31,189 nucleotides of DNA from Lachnospira sp900551945 (GTDB lineage: Bacteria > Bacillota > Clostridia > Lachnospirales > Lachnospiraceae). The position numbers were made by a program, and so were the translations under genes. Below the pieces are notes generated by a model. That model was not told where the DNA came from, searched no databases, and saw only the letters and a list, made by a program, of their open reading frames with translations. Numbering within the stretch: the first letter of the stretch is position 1; each line of letters opens with the position of its first letter. Positions 16,835 through 25,293 of this stretch are shown one piece after another. Where the stretch lies: positions 1-31,189 of the forward strand of contig DBFCCI010000025.1 in the NCBI GenBank assembly GCA_048380335.1. The letters are read 5' to 3'.

Positions 16835-17365
16835 TTAAAATTCCTTTTCTCTTTGTTTTATAAGATATTGATATACCATCGGAAATGCTGTAAGAAACCA
16901 CGCCGCATATTTTTGTGGTGCTTCTACCATATCCTTTGCAAGCCAATCAATATCAACATATTTCATTTCTTCTGCTTCTTCTTTGTTGCAAACAAAACCA
17001 CCTTTATATTCTCCAACAAAAATATGGTCAAGTTCATATTCAGATAACTCATCAAAAACTTCTCTATATACAAAAGAATTAAGGTGCTTTACATCACAAG
17101 AAACTCCTACTTCTTCTAAAAGTCTTCGTTGCACAGCCATTTCTAATTTTTCTCCCACTCTCGGATGTGAGCAACAAGTATTAGCCCACAAGCCTGCTGA
17201 ATGATATTTATTAGAAGCTCTTTTTTGAATTAAAAGCTTATTTCCATCATATAAAAAGACTGAAAAGGCTCTATGTAATAACCCCTTTTTATGAACTTCC
17301 AGCTTATATCCTTGTCCTATTTGTTCATCACGATAATTAACTAATATCAAACAATCTTCTGCCAT
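16835..17365 (-). CDS. idi: Isopentenyl-diphosphate isomerase, type I
   Basis: A 176-aa Nudix-fold enzyme that interconverts isopentenyl and dimethylallyl diphosphate. Type I features are visible: the catalytic cysteine motif NTCCSHP (C65), the Nudix-like helix RRLLEEVG, and the YELDH segment carrying the second catalytic acid, with conserved HRAFSVFL upstream. Length is typical. It lies 14 bases after the radical SAM gene and one base before the UPF0489 gene, so it is firmly inside the RiPP maturation operon, which is unusual for this housekeeping-type enzyme. No prenyltransferase could be recognised in the window. Confidence 0.9.
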   Translation of the reverse strand: MAEDCLILVNYRDEQIGQGYKLEVHKKGLLHRAFSVFLYDGNKLLIQKRASNKYHSAGLWANTCCSHPRVGEKLEMAVQRRLLEEVGVSCDVKHLNSFVYREVFDELSEYELDHIFVGEYKGGFVCNKEEAEEMKYVDIDWLAKDMVEAPQKYAAWFLTAFPMVYQYLIKQREKEF

Positions 17366-17379
17366 AAACTAATTCCTTT

Positions 17380-19260
17380 CTATTTTCCAATAGCACAACC
17401 ATCCTCGCCCATATAAATTTCTTTATTCATTTTCCAATTTACTGCTACACATGGAAGACAGTAATTTTTATATGTACAACTATTGCAAGGTTCTTTTTTG
17501 TTATTCTCTATCTGTCTAATTTGTTTTAAAACATTTGAATTCTCCCAATACTGCCTTATTGTGTCAAAATCTTCTTTAATTTCTAAATGTCTACAAGGTG
17601 TTAGCTTACCATCTACACTTACACTAATACCGTCACGCCCTGCTCCACACCCTTTTGATATACCTTGATTTAGATTTGTAAAAAAGCGTTTTCCTAATAC
17701 TGCTTTTAACTGTGAAAAACACTCCTCAACTTCTATATTAACAATGCCTTTATATTCTTTAATACATTTTGCTATTTCATAAATTTGCACTACACTAGGT
17801 ACACTTTTGCGTTGATTTTTAGCATCTGGTTTAAATACCATAACTACAAGCCCACACACATTATACTTTTCTGCTAACTTAATCATCTCTTTAAAATCAC
17901 TAGCATTGTTAGAGTGCATTACCCAATTAATATAAGTTTTTTTGTAATTCATGTTTTTAAGTATTTGCAATGTATTAATTGCTAATTCATAGCCATCTCT
18001 AGTTTTTTTATTAATTTCTTTTGTACTTCCATTTAAAGAAATGCAAATTTCCGAAACTCCACTTTCAATTAATCGCTCTAACTTTTCTTTATCTACTCCA
18101 AACCCAGAAAGTGCAATATTAGTTTCCATTCCAAAATCACTACTTACTTTTATTAACTTTTCTAAATCAGGATAAATAATAGTTTCTCCACCGCTTAAAT
18201 TTATTGTCTTAACATTATTTTTTGAAGCTTCTTTAAGCCAATACAATGCTGTATCAAATTCCATATCTTTTCCACCCAATAATTCACAATAACACTGTGG
18301 ACAGTGTAGTGGACACCTTGTCGTCAACTCCAAATTCATAATCACTGGTGTATCATACGCCCTAAAGTCAGCACAATAACACACACTTCCTTGTCTCAAA
18401 TACGCCTTTGCTTTTAAAGGCTTACTTTCCATAAAAGGTATTTTAAAATGTGATATATCATTTTGTATAAATGGCGTATGACTTGGAAATCTATTTATAA
18501 ACTTAAGTACATCTTCTTTTTTATCTCTAGTACATAAGCTAACATTTTCTAATGCTTCAAGAAATTCTTTTACAACTTTACTTTTTTTGCTTGTTGTTCC
18601 AAAATTAATTCCTATTTTTTTTGATATTCCATTTTCTAAAATATCAAAATCTAAAATGAACTTCTTTTTATCACTATAATCTTCCCATTTGGCTAAAAAC
18701 TCATCAAGCTTTTGTGTATCTCCCTGCCAACTAAGCTCTTTTAAGTAAATTATGATATCTTCTCTTGTCATATCTTCTGTAAATAAACGTATTCTATCTA
18801 ATTCCATTCTTCCATTCATACTTCCCAATTGAAAAAGTCGGTCACATTTTCCTTCTAGCTTTGCTACACAAATTTCAAGCATATCTCTTAATCTCTCAAC
18901 TCTTTCACGCCCTGTTAGCTTAACAAGTACATTGTTATAAAATTCACTATTATCCTTTCCTGTCAATACATTGGAAGCATCTATAAAATAACAAGCAGGA
19001 ATATCTTCTTCTCCACAACCTTTTCCATCTAACTCATACCAATATTCTGTTACTTGTAAAGAGCTTACATCTTTTCGTATAGAATAATCACAACCTGTTA
19101 CTTCTTCTGATAAACACACTTCTAAGATTGTTTCTTGTGTTTCAATATCCCCATATAATCTTTCTACATTTTTTAACTTGTCTATATCTTCTTTTGAAAA
19201 AAGTGCAGGATACTGACTCTTTCTAAAATAATTCAAATAATCTTTTACCATTATACCCAT
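17380..19260 (-). CDS. Radical SAM/SPASM RiPP maturase with a large N-terminal domain
   Basis: A 626-aa cytoplasmic enzyme expected to use SAM and iron-sulfur clusters to modify the precursor peptides. Residues 1 to about 300 form a domain I cannot name, ending in HFKIPFMESKPLKAKAYL; it probably binds substrate. The radical SAM core follows: cluster motif CX3CX2C at C316/C320/C323 (TTRCPLHCPQCY) and the SAM motif LSGGET (355-360). The C-terminal SPASM region has the expected auxiliary-cluster cysteines: C538, C556, C592, C595, C601, C604 and C622. First gene of an eight-gene operon diverging from the precursors, driven by a promoter almost identical to theirs. Start ATG follows GGAGAA by eight bases. 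Cross-linking of the Trp/Arg-rich tail is plausible but not shown. Confidence 0.9.
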   Translation of the reverse strand: MGIMVKDYLNYFRKSQYPALFSKEDIDKLKNVERLYGDIETQETILEVCLSEEVTGCDYSIRKDVSSLQVTEYWYELDGKGCGEEDIPACYFIDASNVLTGKDNSEFYNNVLVKLTGRERVERLRDMLEICVAKLEGKCDRLFQLGSMNGRMELDRIRLFTEDMTREDIIIYLKELSWQGDTQKLDEFLAKWEDYSDKKKFILDFDILENGISKKIGINFGTTSKKSKVVKEFLEALENVSLCTRDKKEDVLKFINRFPSHTPFIQNDISHFKIPFMESKPLKAKAYLRQGSVCYCADFRAYDTPVIMNLELTTRCPLHCPQCYCELLGGKDMEFDTALYWLKEASKNNVKTINLSGGETIIYPDLEKLIKVSSDFGMETNIALSGFGVDKEKLERLIESGVSEICISLNGSTKEINKKTRDGYELAINTLQILKNMNYKKTYINWVMHSNNASDFKEMIKLAEKYNVCGLVVMVFKPDAKNQRKSVPSVVQIYEIAKCIKEYKGIVNIEVEECFSQLKAVLGKRFFTNLNQGISKGCGAGRDGISVSVDGKLTPCRHLEIKEDFDTIRQYWENSNVLKQIRQIENNKKEPCNSCTYKNYCLPCVAVNWKMNKEIYMGEDGCAIGK

Positions 19261-19296
19261 ATATGCAATTCTCCATAAAAAAACATTTATATATTA

Positions 19297-19324
19297 ATAC
19301 AACTAAAAAACGCACCGTGTTACA
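19297..19324 (-). promoter_or_regulatory. ECF-sigma-like promoter of the maturation operon
   Basis: Minus-strand TGTAACAC (19324-19317), 12 bases, AGTTGTAT (19304-19297). The same two boxes at the same distance occur on the other strand for the precursor genes. It lies about 37 bases before the radical SAM start codon. It does not resemble a sigma-A promoter, and an ECF sigma gene lies in the cluster. Confidence 0.6.
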
Positions 19325-19350
19325 CTTTTTTATAATTTTTTGATATTTTT

Positions 19351-19378
19351 TGTAACACTTTGCCTATTTCAGTTGTAT
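19351..19378 (+). promoter_or_regulatory. ECF-sigma-like promoter of the precursor genes
   Basis: TGTAACAC (19351-19358), 12 bases, AGTTGTAT (19371-19378), followed by AAATAT. Similarity with the opposite promoter extends between the boxes (TGC and TTT are shared) and just past the -10 box. Transcription would start near 19385, leaving a leader of about 55 bases. Confidence 0.6.
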
Positions 19379-19380
19379 AA

Positions 19381-19419
19381 ATATTTGTATGAAAATCATG
19401 TACATAATTTTACAAATAT
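19381..19419 (+). promoter_or_regulatory. Dyad in the precursor leader
   Basis: ATATTTGT (19381-19388) and ACAAATAT (19412-19419) flank a near-perfect 20-base palindrome, AAAATCATGTACATAATTTT (19392-19411). It sits right after the predicted -10 box and before the ribosome binding site. It could be a repressor operator or fold as a hairpin in the 5' untranslated RNA. Confidence 0.5.
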
Positions 19420-19441
19420 ATTTTAGAAAGGAGTTACATAT

Positions 19442-19762
19442 ATGAACGAACAACAAATCAAAGAAATTTTTTCTGATGAATCTTTTGTCAATTCTATTTT
19501 AGAAATGGAAACACCGCAAGATGTCCAAAAAGCACTTTCCGAAAAAGGTCTTGATTTAAGTCTTGAAGAAATTAACACTATTCAAAACACTCTGATTAAT
19601 AATGACAATGAAGGTGAATTGTCAGAAGATGACCTTGAAAATGTCGCTGGTGGAGTTGCTGTTACTACTGTTATTTGTGGTTTAATTATTGGTGCTGCTG
19701 CTGCCTCTGGTACTTTCCAATTAGGAAAAGCTATTCATAATTGGACTAGAAGACGTTGGTAA
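19442..19762 (+). CDS. Nif11-like leader RiPP precursor 1
   Basis: A 106-aa precursor peptide. Residues 1-71 form a helical acidic Nif11-like leader ending in LSEDDLENVAGG, the double-glycine signal cut by C39-type transporters. The 35-residue core (VAVTTVICGL onward) is hydrophobic and Gly/Ala-rich, has one cysteine and a GxxxG motif, and ends in HNWTRRRW. With a single cysteine and few Ser/Thr it is unlikely to become a multi-ring lanthipeptide; the invariant Trp/Arg tail is the likely modification site. Start ATG has a strong AAAGGAG site. First of three tandem precursor genes, 25 bases from the next, opposite the radical SAM gene. Confidence 0.9.
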   Translation: MNEQQIKEIFSDESFVNSILEMETPQDVQKALSEKGLDLSLEEINTIQNTLINNDNEGELSEDDLENVAGGVAVTTVICGLIIGAAAASGTFQLGKAIHNWTRRRW

Positions 19763-19787
19763 TTTATAGAAAGGAGAATTAATTATT

Positions 19788-20108
19788 ATGAATGAAGAAT
19801 TATTAAAAGAAGTTCTTTCTGACGAAGCTTTTGCCAAATCATTAATAGAAATGGAAACACCCGAAGACGTTCAAACTGCCTTAAAAGAAAAAGGTGTTGA
19901 CCTTAGTATTGAAGATATTAAAGCAATTCAAAATATTCTTGTTAATCAAGAAGATGGAGAATTATCAGAAGACGACCTTGAAAATGTTGCTGGTGGTAGT
20001 TTAACTATCATGGCAGCACTTGGTATTGCAAGTATCATTGGTGCTGCTGTTGGCGGTACTATCAAACTTGGAAACAGCGTCAACAATTGGACTAGAAGAC
20101 GTTGGTAA
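19788..20108 (+). CDS. Nif11-like leader RiPP precursor 2
   Basis: A 106-aa precursor most similar to precursor 1: a 70-residue Nif11-like leader ending ELSEDDLENVAGG, then a 36-residue core beginning SLTIMAALGIASIIGA and ending NNWTRRRW. The core has no cysteine at all, which excludes thioether chemistry as the common modification of the family and points to the shared tail. GAAVG gives a GxxxG motif. The ribosome binding site is AAAGGAG. It is presumably cleaved after GG and exported by the NHLM transporter encoded downstream on the other strand. Confidence 0.9.
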   Translation: MNEELLKEVLSDEAFAKSLIEMETPEDVQTALKEKGVDLSIEDIKAIQNILVNQEDGELSEDDLENVAGGSLTIMAALGIASIIGAAVGGTIKLGNSVNNWTRRRW

Positions 20109-20140
20109 TTTTATAATTAATTAGAATAGGAGAACACACT

Positions 20141-20443
20141 ATGAATGAAAAATTAGACGAATTATTAAAAGATGAAGCATTTATTGAAAAATTATTAAAT
20201 CAAGAAAACGACACAGATGTACAAGCACTTCTTGCTGAAAATGGTATTGAACTTACACTTTCTGATATTTCAGCTATTAAGTCAGGTATCGAAGCACGTT
20301 TATCTGACAATGAAGAATTATCAGAAGACGACCTTGAAAACGTTGCTGGCGGTGTTGACGTTGATAAAATTATCACAGGTGTTGTTGATGGTATTTGTAA
20401 ACTCGGTGACGCAGTTCACAAATGGACTAGAAGACGTTGGTAA
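20141..20443 (+). CDS. Nif11-like leader RiPP precursor 3
   Basis: A 100-aa precursor, the most divergent of the three in leader and core. The leader (71 residues) keeps the ending ELSEDDLENVAGG. The core is only 29 residues, VDVDKIITGVVDGICKLGDA then VHKWTRRRW, with one cysteine, a GxxxG (GVVDG) and a more charged, amphipathic look. The codons of the last six residues are identical with those of the other two genes. The ribosome binding site is AGGAGAA. A strong bidirectional terminator follows 50 bases later. Confidence 0.9.
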   Translation: MNEKLDELLKDEAFIEKLLNQENDTDVQALLAENGIELTLSDISAIKSGIEARLSDNEELSEDDLENVAGGVDVDKIITGVVDGICKLGDAVHKWTRRRW

Positions 20444-20493
20444 TCAACATATCTTTCAAAATATCATCAATATTCATTTTATCCACTAAAAAT

Positions 20494-20536
20494 AATAAAT
20501 GAGTCAAGTTTTATTTTCTTGACTCATTTATTTTAA
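20494..20536. terminator. Bidirectional terminator between the precursors and exporter genes
   Basis: A perfect 15-bp stem (20494-20508 with 20518-20532; core AATGAGTCAAG / CTTGACTCATT) with a 9-base loop, with A-run on the left and T-run on the right. It would end transcripts of both the plus-strand precursors and the minus-strand exporter operon (stop at 20572). Confidence 0.9.
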
Positions 20537-20571
20537 TTTACGCAAACAACAAACTATTTATAAACAAAATA

Positions 20572-23118
20572 TTATAACTGCCTTACAGCTAAATCATAAA
20601 ATCTGCCTTTTTTATCCATTAATTCTTTATAGCTTCCTTGTTCTACAACTGTTCCTTTTTCAAGTACAAATATCCTATCACAGTTCATAACTGTACTAAG
20701 TCTATGTGCAATGACAACTCTTGTTGCTTTAAGTCTTTCAAGACTTTCACATACCATAGCTTGTGTAACATTATCTAATGCTGATGTCGCTTCATCAAAA
20801 TAAATAATCTTAGGATTACCAACTATAGCACGAGCAATTAAAATACGTTGTTGTTGTCCTCCTGATATCGTTCCACTATCTTCTGATAAAACAGTATGTA
20901 ATCCCATCGGCATTTGATTAATATCATCTTCTAAACCAACGGCTTTTACAACCTTTTTAACCTGCTCTAGTTTTGTACCAGGTGCTGTAATTGTGATATT
21001 TTCAAATATACTTCCACTTATTAATTTGCCATCTTGAAGAACAACTCCAAACTTTTTACGAAGTTCTCTCTTATCCATACTATCAATGTCTTTTCCGTCA
21101 TAGTAAATCTTACCGACATCTGGTTTTTCAAAACCTAACAATAACTTTAAAAGTGTTGACTTACCACTTCCAGACGAGCCAACAATGCCAATATATTCTC
21201 CTGCTTTAATGTGCATAGAAACATCATTTAATATAACTCCTGAGGCTTCATTATAAGAAAATGTTAAGTTATTAACTTCAATATCTCCTGTAAGAGTACC
21301 TGGCATTACCATATCTTCATCAAATTCTGAAAGTGTTTGTAATATTGGTTTACATCTGTCATATGCTGGCTTTATATCATTTACTTGCAATATAGAAGAT
21401 ACAATCTGAAGCATAGCTCCTGAAAAAGAACCAAATGCTGCACTAAAACCCATAAAAGCACCTACTGATAATTTCATACTATTTTTTATCATAAGATAAT
21501 AAAGCACAATAGAAAATACAGTATTCATTGCCCCTACTAATGTATTAACAGCAACTGTCATTTTCTCTTTTCTTATATTGATTTTTCTTGACTTAGTATA
21601 TGTCTTTAGATACTCATATAATGCCCTGTTTTCCACTCCTGCTATTCTTATTTTTGAAATTCCATTTAAAAACTGATACATTACAGAACTTGTTTTACTA
21701 TCTAATTCCATTTTCTTTACTTCATATTTTGTTTGTAAAATTCCTATCCACACAATAACAAGCATACATATAAGCAACATAACTAATGATACACTCGTCA
21801 ACTTTTTAGAATATTGAAACATTCTCCATAAATAAAGCAATGAAAAAACAGCACTTAAAATTGTCTTAATCGCTACATCTGCTATTGTATTATATATCTG
21901 AGAAATTCCCATTGCTCTTTGCGCTAACTCTGCTGAGTCATACTTGCGAAAGAAACTCTCTGGAAGATTAAACAATCTATCATAAGTAGCACTTTGAACA
22001 GAATATTCCATTGCGTTCATACTTCTAAAAGCCGCCAAATTTTTTACTATTGTAAATGTTACATTTCCTATAGTACATGCTAGAATTACACAACTTATCT
22101 GTACAAGTCCTGTCTTATTTCCCATAGGTATAAATTTATCATATAACTGTTCATTTATAAACGGTATTAACAAACCAATAAGAGTTCCTAAAAGTGCTAG
22201 TAAAATAAACCTAACAATATCACTCTTGTAAACATTTTTCATACCAAAGAAAAATAAATCTTTAGCTTTTAATTCTTTATTTGGAAATGGACGATATAGC
22301 ATATCTGCTTTTACTTCTAACTGCTGCGCATATTCTTCATCTATAATACAACTAGTTTGTCTTTGAGCATCATATGCCATATATTTTTTAGGGCTTATTG
22401 GAACACAAGCAATCGGCTGATGTCCGTCTTTTCTATATGCTAAAATAGGTCCACTATCTCGCTTATACCATTTTGGTTCTAACACTACCTCTCTAACAAT
22501 AAAATGAGATATTCTAGCAATATCAGCTACTGTAAAACGTCTTCCACAACTATCTTGAATTTTATCTAAGCTTGCTATTTGTATATCGGATTTATTACAT
22601 AAATAAGCAACCCCATCATAAATTCTATTTCCCGATTGTGATATAACACGATTTTCTTTTTTTCTTTGAAATAATCCATAAATTATATTAAGACTTTTTT
22701 CATAAGTATTTTTTTGCTCTCTTGCCGTAGCATATATATAGCCTTCTTCTTTAATTATATTGATATTATATTTTTCAATTAACTGTTCGTCATACTCTTG
22801 TATATCAAATAATTTTATTTGTACTTTTAAAGCAAATGTATTTTTAATTTCTTCATTTTGTTTTTCATCACATACCTTAATAACGGCTTTATCTAACGCA
22901 ACAAGTCCTATTCTCCATGCACCAAGTACTTCATCATCTTTTGTGAAAGCTGGTATTTTTTCTCCGGGTGTCATTTCTGCAATAAGCTGTCTTCTTCCGG
23001 GTATACCATTTGTATATGGAAATAAATATACCAACACATGACCTTCCATTACTTGATAAACCGTCATATTATCTTGTGTAATATGTATTTGCCCACCTTG
23101 TATTTTTATATAATCCAT
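20572..23118 (-). CDS. NHLM-type bacteriocin ABC transporter, permease/ATP-binding (second subunit)
   Basis: An 848-aa exporter subunit. Residues 1 to about 290 are a soluble domain, with an N-terminal part reminiscent of a cyclic-nucleotide-binding beta barrel, as in the NHLM ABC2 family. Then come about six membrane helices (about 300-560) and an ATPase domain with Walker A GSSGSGKST, signature ISGGQQQR, and Walker B IIYFDEATSAL. It lacks a C39 peptidase, unlike its partner. In NHLM systems this protein works with the peptidase-ABC and a HlyD-like adaptor to export Nif11- or nitrile-hydratase-type leader peptides. Last gene of the sigma-HlyD-ABC1-ABC2 operon, starting 12 bases after ABC1, with ribosome binding site AGGAGAA. 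Confidence 0.92.
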   Translation of the reverse strand: MDYIKIQGGQIHITQDNMTVYQVMEGHVLVYLFPYTNGIPGRRQLIAEMTPGEKIPAFTKDDEVLGAWRIGLVALDKAVIKVCDEKQNEEIKNTFALKVQIKLFDIQEYDEQLIEKYNINIIKEEGYIYATAREQKNTYEKSLNIIYGLFQRKKENRVISQSGNRIYDGVAYLCNKSDIQIASLDKIQDSCGRRFTVADIARISHFIVREVVLEPKWYKRDSGPILAYRKDGHQPIACVPISPKKYMAYDAQRQTSCIIDEEYAQQLEVKADMLYRPFPNKELKAKDLFFFGMKNVYKSDIVRFILLALLGTLIGLLIPFINEQLYDKFIPMGNKTGLVQISCVILACTIGNVTFTIVKNLAAFRSMNAMEYSVQSATYDRLFNLPESFFRKYDSAELAQRAMGISQIYNTIADVAIKTILSAVFSLLYLWRMFQYSKKLTSVSLVMLLICMLVIVWIGILQTKYEVKKMELDSKTSSVMYQFLNGISKIRIAGVENRALYEYLKTYTKSRKINIRKEKMTVAVNTLVGAMNTVFSIVLYYLMIKNSMKLSVGAFMGFSAAFGSFSGAMLQIVSSILQVNDIKPAYDRCKPILQTLSEFDEDMVMPGTLTGDIEVNNLTFSYNEASGVILNDVSMHIKAGEYIGIVGSSGSGKSTLLKLLLGFEKPDVGKIYYDGKDIDSMDKRELRKKFGVVLQDGKLISGSIFENITITAPGTKLEQVKKVVKAVGLEDDINQMPMGLHTVLSEDSGTISGGQQQRILIARAIVGNPKIIYFDEATSALDNVTQAMVCESLERLKATRVVIAHRLSTVMNCDRIFVLEKGTVVEQGSYKELMDKKGRFYDLAVRQL

Positions 23119-23130
23119 ACGACTTTTCTC

Positions 23131-25275
23131 CTAGATATTCTGTATAAGTCTTTGATAGTGACCTTCCTTGCTTGCTAATTCTGTATGTGTTCCCCTTTGT
23201 ACAATCTTACCTCTCTCCATTACAATAATCTCATCGCAATCACGAATAGCCGATAACCTATGAGCAACTATTAAACAAGTACAACCACGTCGCTTAATAT
23301 TATCTATAATTTCTTTTTCTACAATAGGGTCTAATGCGCTAGTTGCTTCATCCATAATTAATATACTAGGATTAGTAACTAAGGCTCTTGCTATTTCAAG
23401 TCGTTGTCTTTGACCACCTGACAGATTAGTACCACCTTCTGACAATACAAAATCATAGGCTCCCGGTTTTGATGTAATTACCTCATGTATACAAGCATCT
23501 TTTGCAGCTTTTACAATATCCTCATCAAGTACATTTCTATTCCACATAGTCAAGTTATCTCTTATCGTGCCAGAAAATAATGTAATGCTTTGGCTTACTG
23601 TTGATACACTAGAAGACATTATCTCTTTTGGTATCTGTCTGCTATTTATATTATCCATTAACACTTCACCAGACCATGGCATATATAACCCACTTACAAT
23701 CTTTGATACAGTAGATTTGCCACAACCAGAAGCTCCCACAAAGGCAATCGAACTTCCACATGGTAAATAAAAGTTAAAATCTTCAACTAACGGCTTTTCT
23801 AAAATACTATATCCAAATGATATATTTTTTAATTCGATTTCACCTGTTAATTTCGTTGTCATCGTAACTACTTCCTGTTTTGAAAACTTCTCATCTTCTT
23901 CGTATTTCATTATATCTTCTACACGACTCATATCAGCCTTTAATGTCTGTATCTTTTGTATAAAACCAACTAATTGATTGACTGGCTCTGTAAATGAACT
24001 AAGAAGACTTGTATACGCAACTAACATACCAGCCGTCATGTTTCCATTTATAACTAATATACCGCCCACCATCATTACTACTATATTACTAATTTCACCT
24101 GCCACTTCCGGAATTGCATTTAATATCTGTTGTCTTTTTCCTAGTTGTTGTTCTAATAAAATGGTTTTTGCATAATATCCTTGTATTCTTCCTACATATT
24201 CATTTTCTGCACCAGATGCTTTTAATGTACTTGTAATATTTAAACCAGCAAATACAGAACCTATCATCTTACCCTGGTCTTGCTGCATTTTCATAGTATC
24301 ATTTGCAATAGATGTTGAACTAAATTTAACTATAAACAAGTTAAATACAACACTTGCAATACCAATTAATGTAAGCAACGGACTATATGTTAATAATAAA
24401 ATCAAATAAAACATAGCAACTATGATATTAAGAACTGTTTCTCCCAAATCTCCCGCAAGAAATGTACTTACATTATTATTATTTTCAACACGTTCTGCCA
24501 AATCTCCTGAATATCTCTGGTCAAAAAAGCTCATTGGCAAACGAAACAGATGTGAAAGAAACTCATGTGCTGAAATAAGTGCCATTTTATTTTGTAATTT
24601 TTCAAGCAAAATACCACGATAAAAAGTAAGTAATGCTTGAAACAATACTGTAAAACACATTATAGTTAAAAAAGCTGTTATCCACTTTGTATTTCCACCT
24701 AACAAAATGTCATCAATAAAAACTTGTGAAAATACAGGTATAACTAATCCCGGAAATACAAGACATAGACCTATTGCAACTAAAGCAAATATAGATGTAT
24801 ATTGTCCTTTAAGTCGTCTCTTTACAAAGCTAAGTAATGTTCTTTTCTGTCTGATTTTTTCAAACTTTTCAGTTATTTCAAATGTTAAAACAATACCTGT
24901 AAAACAATCATCAATTTCTTCTAATGTTAGTTTCCTTCTACCCATAGCTGGGTCATTAATATATGCAAACTTTCCTTTTACACCTTCCCATACAACAAAG
25001 TGATTAAAGTTCCAATGAATAATACAAGGTGGTTTGCATTTTAATAAATTATCAAGGCTTTTCCTATAGCCCTTTGCTTCTAGTCCAAATTTTCTAGCAG
25101 CTCTTAAAATATTTTTAGCATTACAACCATCTCTTGAAACACCGGTTTCTATACGCAACTGTTCCAATGCCATGTGTCTTCCATAGTATCCCATAATCAT
25201 AGATAGTGACGCAGCACCACATTCTGTAGCTTCCATCTGATAGACAGTTGGTGTTTTTGCATATTTTTTCTCCAT
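23131..25275 (-). CDS. NHLM-type peptidase-containing ABC transporter (C39 leader peptidase)
   Basis: A 714-aa transporter that removes the leader after the double glycine and exports the core. The N-terminal C39 peptidase (about 1-140) has its catalytic Cys19 (QMEATECGAASLSM), histidine in WNFNHFVVWEG, and aspartate in INDPAMG. Membrane helices follow (about 160-440), then the ATPase domain with Walker A GASGCGKST, signature LSGGQRQR, and Walker B ILIMDEATSAL. The GG sites of the three precursors are matching substrates. The gene starts 18 bases after the HlyD-like gene, with ribosome binding site AAGGTG. Confidence 0.95.
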   Translation of the reverse strand: MEKKYAKTPTVYQMEATECGAASLSMIMGYYGRHMALEQLRIETGVSRDGCNAKNILRAARKFGLEAKGYRKSLDNLLKCKPPCIIHWNFNHFVVWEGVKGKFAYINDPAMGRRKLTLEEIDDCFTGIVLTFEITEKFEKIRQKRTLLSFVKRRLKGQYTSIFALVAIGLCLVFPGLVIPVFSQVFIDDILLGGNTKWITAFLTIMCFTVLFQALLTFYRGILLEKLQNKMALISAHEFLSHLFRLPMSFFDQRYSGDLAERVENNNNVSTFLAGDLGETVLNIIVAMFYLILLLTYSPLLTLIGIASVVFNLFIVKFSSTSIANDTMKMQQDQGKMIGSVFAGLNITSTLKASGAENEYVGRIQGYYAKTILLEQQLGKRQQILNAIPEVAGEISNIVVMMVGGILVINGNMTAGMLVAYTSLLSSFTEPVNQLVGFIQKIQTLKADMSRVEDIMKYEEDEKFSKQEVVTMTTKLTGEIELKNISFGYSILEKPLVEDFNFYLPCGSSIAFVGASGCGKSTVSKIVSGLYMPWSGEVLMDNINSRQIPKEIMSSSVSTVSQSITLFSGTIRDNLTMWNRNVLDEDIVKAAKDACIHEVITSKPGAYDFVLSEGGTNLSGGQRQRLEIARALVTNPSILIMDEATSALDPIVEKEIIDNIKRRGCTCLIVAHRLSAIRDCDEIIVMERGKIVQRGTHTELASKEGHYQRLIQNI

Positions 25276-25293
25276 CTGTTCACCTTCTTTCTG

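Noticed and set aside
19442..20443. Lanthipeptide or sactipeptide precursors
   Set aside because: No LanM/LanB-type gene is present, and the cores have one, none and one cysteine, too few and not conserved.
20217..20489. A 90-codon frame overlapping precursor 3 in another phase
   Set aside because: It has no ribosome binding site, and the precursor frame is clearly the conserved one shared with its two neighbours.
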